Part shown: positions 57,710 to 64,000 of the stretch, in pieces
Layout of the letters: each line of letters begins with the position of its first letter
How positions within the stretch are numbered: position 1 is the first letter of the stretch
Origin: an uncultured Candidatus Saccharibacteria bacterium
Lineage (GTDB): Bacteria > Patescibacteriota > Saccharimonadia > Saccharimonadales > Saccharimonadaceae
DNA: 64,000 nucleotides
Direction: 5' to 3'
Assembly: GCA_948477625.1 (NCBI GenBank)
Contig: CAOLNK010000005.1
Span: forward strand, 1-64,000
Translations under genes and position numbers: made by a program
The notes under the pieces: generated by a model
Told to the model about the DNA's origin: nothing
The model's input: only the letters and a program-made list of their open reading frames with translations
Database searches by the model: none

Positions 57710-59216
57710 ATTCAACGGCGCGGGTTTCACGAATCACGTTGACTTTAATCACGCCAGGATAGGACATAGTAGCTTCAATTTTGTTAGCAATATCACGAGC
57801 AAGCTTGAGCGCGGAGAGGTCGTCAATCTGCTTAGGTTCTACAATTACACGAATCTCGCGACCAGCAGAAATAGCATAGGCTTTGTCGATACCTGGGAAG
57901 CTGGTGGCGATATTTTCGAGATCGCGCATGCGTTCAGCAAAGTTCTCGGCAGAAATGTTGCGGGCACCTGGACGAGCGGCCGAAAGCGAGTCGACAATTT
58001 TTACAATAATTGCCTCGGGAGTAGTTGGCTCAATATCATCATGATGCGCCGCCATAGCGTGCACTACGGCGTCAGGCATACCATACTTCTTGGCAAGTTC
58101 AGCGCCAATTTCAGCATGTTTGCCTTCGATTTTGTGCGTGACAGCTTTGCCGATATCGTGTAGCAAAGTGGCGGTCTTGGCCACGCGCTTGTTAGCACCA
58201 ATTTCTTCAGCAATCATACCGGCGATATGTGCCATTTCTACAGAATGCAAGAGCACATTTTGACCATAACTAGTGCGGAACTTGAGCTCGCCAAGCAAAT
58301 GAATAAGTTCGCGTGGGATGCCAACCACGCCCACTTCACGTGCAGCATCTTCACCAGCGCGCATAACTTCCTTCTCAATCTCGCGCTCAGCTTTGGCTAC
58401 AGCGTCTTCAATTGAGCTAGGATTAATACGACCATCTTTCATTAAACGCTCAAGTGCATAGCGCGCAACCTGGCGCCGAATTGGATCAAAGCTCGACAAT
58501 ACCACCATGCCTGGAGTATCGTCTACCATAATATCTACACCAGTAGCGCGTTGCAAAGCCTGGATGTTACGACCTTCTTTACCGATGATACGGCCTTTCA
58601 TGTCATCATCTGGTAGCTTGAGAGCGGTCACGGTGCGATCAGCAGTCACTTCCGAAGACATGCGTTCCATAGCAGTCAAGAGAATTGCCTGCGCGGTTTC
58701 ATCGATTTCATGTTTAATTTCCTTTTGTTCCTTAGCAACCAAGCCAGCAAGATCCTGTTTAATATCACGCTCCGTCATTTGCATCAGCTTTTCACGAGCA
58801 TCTTCTTTGGAGAGCCCGGCGATTTTTTCTAGTTTCTCTTGCTGTTTGTTGCGGATTTCGCGGACTTCACTCTTGAGGTCATCGAGTTCTTTTTCTTGCT
58901 TGGCCAAGCGTTCAGTCTTTTGCTCGAGTTGGTCCAGCTTATTATCAAGGTTGGCTTCGCGCTCGCTTAGGCGGTTCTCAGTATTCTTCCACTCACGGCG
59001 GCGCTCAGCTTCTTCTTGCTGAGATTTGGCAGCCATATCAGCGGCGTCGGTTTTGGCTTTGAGGACAATATCTGAGGCTTCATTTTTGGCTTTGCGTACC
59101 AAATCATCGGCTTTACTCTTGCCTCCATTTTCATTTTTCTTGTTATAAGCAAAAATTCCACCCGCACCAGCGACAGCACCAAGCGCAAGGGAAACAATTA
59201 CTAATACTACGGTCAT
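57699..59216 (-). CDS. rny: Ribonuclease Y
   Basis: 505 residues, near the family norm. An N-terminal membrane helix (about 3-23), a long coiled coil (about 35-190), a KH domain (GRIIGKEGRNIQALQ near 212; GVDIMVDDTPG), and an HD domain with LLHDIGKAV near 350 and AAHHDDIEP near 392. It initiates mRNA decay at the membrane. A GAAAGG sequence precedes the ATG. Confidence 0.96.
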   Translation of the reverse strand: MTVVLVIVSLALGAVAGAGGIFAYNKKNENGGKSKADDLVRKAKNEASDIVLKAKTDAADMAAKSQQEEAERRREWKNTENRLSEREANLDNKLDQLEQKTERLAKQEKELDDLKSEVREIRNKQQEKLEKIAGLSKEDAREKLMQMTERDIKQDLAGLVAKEQKEIKHEIDETAQAILLTAMERMSSEVTADRTVTALKLPDDDMKGRIIGKEGRNIQALQRATGVDIMVDDTPGMVVLSSFDPIRRQVARYALERLMKDGRINPSSIEDAVAKAEREIEKEVMRAGEDAAREVGVVGIPRELIHLLGELKFRTSYGQNVLLHSVEMAHIAGMIAEEIGANKRVAKTATLLHDIGKAVTHKIEGKHAEIGAELAKKYGMPDAVVHAMAAHHDDIEPTTPEAIIVKIVDSLSAARPGARNISAENFAERMRDLENIATSFPGIDKAYAISAGREIRVIVEPKQIDDLSALKLARDIANKIEATMSYPGVIKVNVIRETRAVEYAK

Positions 59217-59388
59217 AATGCACCTTTCCTAATTGTTTGTCGACATTTTTCTCTATGCCAACGGGGTAACAAAATATAAAAAATTAATAAATTTCCATTT
59301 TTATTATAGCATAGATTTCAAAAAACGCCCCATTTCTGAGGTGTTTTTATTATGTAATACATTGTATGCGATTTGTATATACAATGTA

Positions 59389-59721
59389 TTATTTACGTGG
59401 CGCGGAGATATTGGCGGGACGCCCATAATCGGGCAAAATTATTTGGTGTTTCTTGCCGTGCTGATCAAAAAGTGGCACTTGAAGTTGATTAGCCAGAGTA
59501 TTCACAATTGCCGCGCCAATCCGAAGTCCAGTGAAAGAGCCGGGCCCAGCAAAGAAAGTAATCTCCGTAATATCATACCAATCGGCTTGGTTTTCTTGCA
59601 ACTTTTCGTGAATAAAGGTGAGGATTTTTTCAGCCATATCATGCTTGCCAGGGCGAGTGTATTCTTTACCGTCCAAACGCAAAAGACAGACATCGGTAGA
59701 GGTATCAAGATAAAGTTTCAT
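59389..59721 (-). CDS. tsaB: Short TsaB-like protein
   Basis: 110 residues (usual TsaB is about 220). MKLYLDTSTDVCLLRLDG and FFAGPGSFTGLRIGAAIVNTLA are the hallmark N-terminal TsaB segments; the C-terminal lobe is absent. TsaB scaffolds TsaD in t6A synthesis on ANN-decoding tRNAs. The gene overlaps the 3' end of tsaE. The stop is followed by intergenic sequence, so this looks like a minimal version rather than a split gene. Confidence 0.8.
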   Translation of the reverse strand: MKLYLDTSTDVCLLRLDGKEYTRPGKHDMAEKILTFIHEKLQENQADWYDITEITFFAGPGSFTGLRIGAAIVNTLANQLQVPLFDQHGKKHQIILPDYGRPANISAPRK

Positions 59722-60127
59722 CATCTACTCCTACAATTGTGCGACTACCATCTTCATTTAACTTGATTTCTAGACGATGCTTGTGCTTAGGCAACAACTC
59801 TGCCACATCTCCGCCCCATTCCACAACTACTACAGAGTTTGGCTCGGACAAGGTTTCGCTAAGCTCGTCACGCATAATTCCTGGGTCATCTAAGCGGTAA
59901 AAATCATAGTGTACTAGTTCCCCGTCCGGGAAGGCGTAACGCTTAGAAATCGTGAAGCTAGGGCTGGTGACCGCCTCCGCCACACCCAATCCTTTAGCCA
60001 AACCACGCGTAAAAGTGGTCTTACCCGCACCAACGTCACCTACCAGTTCAATCACGGCGGGAAGTAGCAAAGTCTGGGCAAATTTTTGGCCAAATTCTAG
60101 CATTTCGGCTTCGGAAGCGATATTCAT
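59705..60127 (-). CDS. tsaE: tRNA threonylcarbamoyladenosine biosynthesis ATPase TsaE
   Basis: 140 residues. Walker A GDVGAGKTTFTRGLAKGLG near 30, SPSFTISKRY near 55, HYDFYRLDD near 72 and VVVEWGGDVAELLP near 98 are diagnostic. It is the ATPase of the t6A complex with TsaB and TsaD. Its ATG lies about 80 bp inside the end of comEC on the same strand; an ATG at 60103 (MLEFGQ) is an alternative start. Confidence 0.93.
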   Translation of the reverse strand: MNIASEAEMLEFGQKFAQTLLLPAVIELVGDVGAGKTTFTRGLAKGLGVAEAVTSPSFTISKRYAFPDGELVHYDFYRLDDPGIMRDELSETLSEPNSVVVVEWGGDVAELLPKHKHRLEIKLNEDGSRTIVGVDDETLS

Positions 60128-61553
60128 GCATATATTGTAACATCAAACACATTAATAACGGTATATAGATTAGAAAGATTCTTAGGTCGCCAGAGGGGAG
60201 ATTGAAGATGAACATAGTTTTCTCGCCCAAAAAGTTGACCAACCAAATATGAGATTCTAGAAGTAAGGTAGATAGCTGCGCCACGATTCCGGCTAGCCAG
60301 GGCCAAAAACTGGTGACACCGGTGAGAAAAACGAGGAACATAGCGTATGGCAAAGTTGGAAGGATGAAAAGATTAGCGACGAACGACAGCAGTGAAAATG
60401 TGCCAAAATTATAAATTAAAATCGGTGCGCAGGTGATAGTAGTAGAGAGACTGGTAAGGAGCATATTGGCGAGCCAGGGTGGTTTCTTACCGCCATAAAA
60501 GAGTTTTTGTAGACGTGGTTCAATGACTAGAAGTGCGAAAAATGAAGCAAACGAGAGTTGCCACCCGAGGTTGAGGCAGTTGAGCGGACTAATGAGCAAG
60601 GTAAGCATAGCGACAAAAATTAAAAGACGTAAAGGTGTGAATTTTCGTCCAACGTAACCTACTAAGAGCGATAGGCTAGACACGAGCGCCGCGCGCGTCA
60701 TAGAAGGCGTAAATCCGACAATGAGGGCGAAGCCGGTGATGAGCAACAGGGAGCCGAGCAGGCCGGAAAATTTTGAGAGTTTGCCACATAATTTCCGCGC
60801 GGCGCTTACTAGGATGCCTAAGTGAGCACCAGACGCCACAATCACATGAGTCATACCAACCGCCCGCAAGGTATCAGATAATTCGTCTGGCAGACCGGAT
60901 TTTAGCCCTACGAGATAGCCTAGCCCTAAATCACCTACTGGCGAGGGGATAAAATTTCTCACTATCTCAGCAAAACCTAACTTAATTCGGGAAAAAATGT
61001 CACCCGTCGTGGTTCGCCGAACTTCTGCTAATTCTGGGCGATACATAGCACCAGCATAAGTGCCAAACCCGGCTGTTAGCGTCCCATGCAAAGTCACGAT
61101 GTCTGAGCGCTCAAGTCCGCCAAGTGCACTTAGTTTAACATATAATGTACCAGAAATAGCCAGGGTTTCCTCAAAGGAAGATAGTTCTAGCTGCGACAAG
61201 CTTACAGTAGTTTGTCCGGCATCAATGTTAGGATCATCGCCGATTTTGCCCGTGATAGTAATTTCACTTCCCATGAGTGATTGCAAAACTTTTTGCCCAG
61301 CAATTTCTGGCGCCAAACGAAAATTGCCAATAACCATCCCAGCGAGAAAAGCCACAATCATCACCATACGGAGAGAACAATGTAGACTATAATAAATCAG
61401 CAATATTCCAGCTGCTAGCCATAGCCAGGACGTGCAAAAAACCTGCCCACTCATCACCGTCAAAACGATGCCTAAAATTACACCAGAAAATCCAGCGTAG
61501 AGCACCCATGAGGGATGAATCTTAGCCCAAAAATAGCGAAAAAGTCGCGACAT
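60048..61553 (-). CDS. comEC: ComEC/Rec2-type DNA uptake channel (competence domain only)
   Basis: 501 residues from the ATG at 61553 (TACACT -10 about 6 bp upstream, leaderless). Soluble OB-like N-terminal part (KIGDDPNIDAGQTTVSLSQL), then the Competence domain with about eight membrane helices (GLGYLVGLKSGLPDELSDTLRAVGMTHVIVASGAHLGIL near 222; GFTPSMTRAALVSSLSLLVGYVGRK). The C-terminal metallo-beta-lactamase-like domain of many ComEC proteins is absent. It transports single-stranded DNA inwards. Its last 80 bp overlap tsaE. Confidence 0.9.
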   Translation of the reverse strand: MSRLFRYFWAKIHPSWVLYAGFSGVILGIVLTVMSGQVFCTSWLWLAAGILLIYYSLHCSLRMVMIVAFLAGMVIGNFRLAPEIAGQKVLQSLMGSEITITGKIGDDPNIDAGQTTVSLSQLELSSFEETLAISGTLYVKLSALGGLERSDIVTLHGTLTAGFGTYAGAMYRPELAEVRRTTTGDIFSRIKLGFAEIVRNFIPSPVGDLGLGYLVGLKSGLPDELSDTLRAVGMTHVIVASGAHLGILVSAARKLCGKLSKFSGLLGSLLLITGFALIVGFTPSMTRAALVSSLSLLVGYVGRKFTPLRLLIFVAMLTLLISPLNCLNLGWQLSFASFFALLVIEPRLQKLFYGGKKPPWLANMLLTSLSTTITCAPILIYNFGTFSLLSFVANLFILPTLPYAMFLVFLTGVTSFWPWLAGIVAQLSTLLLESHIWLVNFLGEKTMFIFNLPSGDLRIFLIYIPLLMCLMLQYMHEYRFRSRNARIWPKICPDFATSRRD

Positions 61554-61593
61554 GGGCAGAGTGTAGCATATTTTTACAAAAATATACAAACAC

Positions 61594-61714
61594 AAGTTTA
61601 ATGTAATGTTACCTTCTCACATAAATACACTTTTCCTCGGATCGCTCCGGGCCGCTTAGGCCAAGTCTTTATGTCCTTCGGAAAAGGTATTTATGCATGC
61701 AATACATTAAACTT
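61594..61714. repeat. Structured repeat element, copy 2, inside a longer palindrome
   Basis: Core 61622-61694 (TAAATACACTTTTCC to GGAAAAGGTATTTA) is homologous to 14020-14088. Outside it, a 12-bp perfect inverted repeat AAGTTTAATGTA (61594-61605) with TACATTAAACTT (61703-61714) embraces the element. The right arm runs into the stop codon of the surface protein gene. Confidence 0.6.
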
Positions 61715-64000
61715 TGGAAAATAGTTGAACTTTGCGCGTTGTTTTACGTTTTTTGGCAACTAAACGACTCTTGCGGTAAGTGGCTAGACCAGCATAAGCC
61801 CCCGCCATCATACTCATGAGTAAGTTAGGTGTAACACTTTGATCGGCAAAAACATCGGCCTGGGTAACAATAGCTTGAGTTGGTGTTTGCGTGGGCGAAA
61901 TAGTAGTGCTTGGGCGCATGAATTGTTGACTCACGGGCGCCTGAACATTGCGCTCCAAAGCAAGCAAAGAAAGATTGAGGTCAAAGACTAAGTCATCAGC
62001 ATCGGCCTGGGTAGCCGTAGATGAGGCCAGGAGAGCCTTGGCACGTTCGAGATTGCGTAAGACATTAGTGTAGGTGGCAGGGGTGTAGTCGGAAGAATTG
62101 AGCTTAGCGATATCAGCCACTACCTCGCGCAGGGCTGACCAGTCAGTAGTGTCATCACTGGTGTGATTAGATTTAGACATGGCGGCGAGGGCAATTGCAC
62201 CCAGACGACTATGGGGTTTGGTGGCTGGCGCGAGTGTGATGGTCTCGGCGGGCGCTGTTAAGGTTGGAGCTTCGTCAAGTTGTAGTCCGGCGGTGGCAAA
62301 TTTTACCTCGTCCATAGCGTCAAGAATCTCCGGCAAAGTGGCGTCAGCCTTTTGCAAAATGGCCTCAGCTTTAACAATCGCCACTTGTAGTTCACCAAAT
62401 TGCTCAGCAAATTCTGCTTGATAATCCTTTAGCGCCAAATCACGCACAGCATCTACCATCAGATACAGACTAGAACGGGCGTCACTAAGAGCAGCGAGAG
62501 CAATTTCATCCATGGGTTCGGACACAGGTTCAGCAAGAGACTCTTCTGCTTCAATTTCAGCCGGCTCAGTTAGCGCTTCTTCCTCAGGCAATGGCTGGTC
62601 GAGCGTGGCCAAAATCACACTAGCGCCAAGCTCCGCAAAGGTCTGCTTTTCGGTTAAATCAAGTTCAGGCTCAATCATTTCCAAAGCGGGTGCTTCTTCG
62701 ATAGTGGGCGCAACAACTGGAGTGGGTGTAGACATAGGTAAATCTGCCAGGCTTGGGGCAGGCGCAAGTGCGGGCGATTCGAACGGCGCCGGCAAGGCAA
62801 AATCTAATTCATCCTCAGGTTCTTCGAGTAAGTCGATATTGAGTTGTAAATCGCAAAATACCGAATAGAGTTGATTGAGCGTGGCTTCGGGCTGAGCAGT
62901 CAAGGCCAGCGCGGCAATGATTGCATCTTTGAGTGCGTTATAACTATAGGATGAATAATCATGTGGGTCAAGTTCCTGAGCAGTAGTTAACACAGACAAC
63001 ATCTCGCCACGGAGTTCGTCGGCTACTTTTTCAATTTCGCGCATAGTAGTGCGGAGGCGTTTTTGCATATGTAAAACTTGCTCTAGCGCTACCTCTTTAG
63101 TACCATGCAAAAGTTTTTCACTGGCTTTGACGGCGCGTTTGATAGTAGCCACGGCTTTATTGGCCATATCCTGCCATTCACCTAGCTCGTCACCAGCATA
63201 GTTTTTGTCAAGATAGGTCTTAGCGCGAGCAATCAAATTTTCGAGAGTGGCACATTCGAGCGCCAGTTGCTCCACTGGGTCAATTTTAGCTTCCGGTGGA
63301 TTTGGATCAATCACGGTGGTGATGCCAGTCTTGCGATTAGTATCAAGATAAAATCCCTTGGCCAGATAATCGGTGAGTTCGGTGGCGTTGAGCGCTACAA
63401 AGGTTCCACCCGAAACCGCCACTGTAGATTTTACTTTATCGTTATTAGGAGCAACGCCATAAAATACTCCACTCGGAACTTTAAAATTCCCTGCTTTTAT
63501 CTCTAGGATTTGCAAAGTGGCACCAGTGCCATATTTGGTCACTAGATAGCTCTGCCGGCTGACGTATTCCCCGCCAACAAAACTCAGGCGAATGTCACCA
63601 GCGTATTCATCGCTTTCCTCAATCTGCACCACTGCGCCCACACCGATGCTATTATCCCAGCCACTAGGGTTAGCTAGTTCACCAGTAGCCGTGAGTTTGG
63701 TGCCAGCAAATTCAAGTTGCCCAGCTTTAACACTAGCGCCGGTGGCACCAGTAATCGTGGCCGCGCCAATTTGCCATTCACCATATCCAACCGCAGAAAG
63801 TGCCACCCCCTCATCGGCATCAACTTCAATCAAAGCGCTATCAGAGATAGTAATCTTGGGTACGTGCTTGCCCTTGCCTTGAACCAGGCGATTAATACCG
63901 ATACCGTCACGAGCGATAATTTTGCCTTTCAATGTAATTTCCACACCATAAGCCGCTTGGAAATTTGGCGCCAGATAAATGCCATAAGCATGCGGAGCAT
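61707..64000 (-). CDS. Large FIVAR-type surface protein, 5' end outside window
   Basis: The frame is open to the right edge; the GTG at 63944 is probably internal. About 765 residues are visible. The N-terminal visible part is beta-helix-like (Gly/Ala/Val-rich repeats such as IGAATITGATGASVKAGQ). Then come helical FIVAR-like modules: YSYNALKDAIIAAL near visible residue 350, a similar ALAALSDARSSLYLMVDA-type unit, and YTPATYTNVLRNLERAKALL near 630. Long Pro/Glu/Ala spacers separate them. A hydrophobic segment (LLMSMMAGAYAGLATY) and a Lys/Arg-rich end form a membrane anchor. Likely an adhesin. Confidence 0.7.
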   Translation of the reverse strand, partial: APHAYGIYLAPNFQAAYGVEITLKGKIIARDGIGINRLVQGKGKHVPKITISDSALIEVDADEGVALSAVGYGEWQIGAATITGATGASVKAGQLEFAGTKLTATGELANPSGWDNSIGVGAVVQIEESDEYAGDIRLSFVGGEYVSRQSYLVTKYGTGATLQILEIKAGNFKVPSGVFYGVAPNNDKVKSTVAVSGGTFVALNATELTDYLAKGFYLDTNRKTGITTVIDPNPPEAKIDPVEQLALECATLENLIARAKTYLDKNYAGDELGEWQDMANKAVATIKRAVKASEKLLHGTKEVALEQVLHMQKRLRTTMREIEKVADELRGEMLSVLTTAQELDPHDYSSYSYNALKDAIIAALALTAQPEATLNQLYSVFCDLQLNIDLLEEPEDELDFALPAPFESPALAPAPSLADLPMSTPTPVVAPTIEEAPALEMIEPELDLTEKQTFAELGASVILATLDQPLPEEEALTEPAEIEAEESLAEPVSEPMDEIALAALSDARSSLYLMVDAVRDLALKDYQAEFAEQFGELQVAIVKAEAILQKADATLPEILDAMDEVKFATAGLQLDEAPTLTAPAETITLAPATKPHSRLGAIALAAMSKSNHTSDDTTDWSALREVVADIAKLNSSDYTPATYTNVLRNLERAKALLASSTATQADADDLVFDLNLSLLALERNVQAPVSQQFMRPSTTISPTQTPTQAIVTQADVFADQSVTPNLLMSMMAGAYAGLATYRKSRLVAKKRKTTRKVQLFSKV

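Overview
The window reads as chromosome of a small-genome, host-associated bacterium, most likely Candidatus Saccharibacteria (TM7). This is an inference from gene content: a phosphoketolase, a lone carbamate kinase, short overlapping gene clusters, sortase-type and FISUMP-type surface proteins, a membrane-anchored ClpC, a ComEC without its hydrolase domain, a short TsaB, and no amino-acid or lipid biosynthesis genes in 64 kb. TGA behaves as a normal stop (several ATGA overlaps), so the recoded Gracilibacteria/Absconditabacteria are unlikely. Promoters are uniform: TTGACA, 17 bp, then an extended -10 of the form TGTGCTATAAT. Many genes have the -10 only 6-9 bp before the ATG and no Shine-Dalgarno, so leaderless mRNA appears common.

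Layout. 1-8.3 kb: cell-envelope genes (beta-propeller tail, VirB6/TrbL-like giant membrane protein and its partner, LPTTG-anchored surface protein), a decayed serine recombinase and the first variable cassette. 8.3-14 kb: three accessory genes of unknown function, each with a strong promoter and an mRNA leader. 14-18 kb: tRNA-His and tRNA-Gly, a Pro/Ala-rich membrane protein, tpiA, pyrH, phosphomannomutase. 18-25.7 kb: flippase-like membrane protein, tyrS, an unknown protein with a strongly structured leader, a class A PBP, a PIN/TRAM protein. 25.8-29.4 kb: phosphoketolase split into two genes, then hrcA-grpE under a CIRCE operator. 29.5-35.5 kb: kinase, lamin-tail surface protein, membrane protein, disulfide-less flavoprotein, carbamate kinase, pseudopilin. 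35.5-38.8 kb: candidate structured RNA, a FISUMP surface gene broken by an in-frame TAG, three further variable cassettes, tRNA-Met and tRNA-Ser. 38.8-47.8 kb: APH-like kinase, thyA with a cytidylyltransferase/dCMP-deaminase fusion, HIT protein, YebC, ClpC, tRNA-Leu, FtsH. 47.9-52.6 kb: an AT-rich accessory stretch (ClbS/DfsB-like, DUF4238-like, helicase with nuclease-like insertion). 52.7-57.7 kb: tRNA-Pro, variable cassette, tRNA-Asp, tRNA-Pro, ABC1 kinase and small membrane proteins, NUDIX, VTT protein. 57.7-64 kb: ribonuclease Y, tsaB, tsaE, comEC, and the 3' part of a large FIVAR-type surface protein.

Working together: thyA and the dCMP deaminase domain feed dTMP synthesis; the split phosphoketolase and triose-phosphate isomerase belong to fermentative carbon metabolism; carbamate kinase suggests ATP from carbamoyl phosphate; hrcA, grpE, clpC and ftsH form a protein-quality set; tsaB and tsaE support t6A modification of tRNA.

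The most unusual content is a family of five promoterless ~200-bp cassettes (6.3, 37.4, 37.8, 38.2 and 53.0 kb). Each encodes the variable C-terminal tail of a FISUMP/lectin-like surface protein, with sharp conserved boundaries that form a short inverted repeat. Three carry an upstream block whose predicted RNA stem shows compensatory changes, and one sits beside the recombinase remnant. I read this as a candidate surface-antigen variation system using silent 3'-end donors; that reading is inference.
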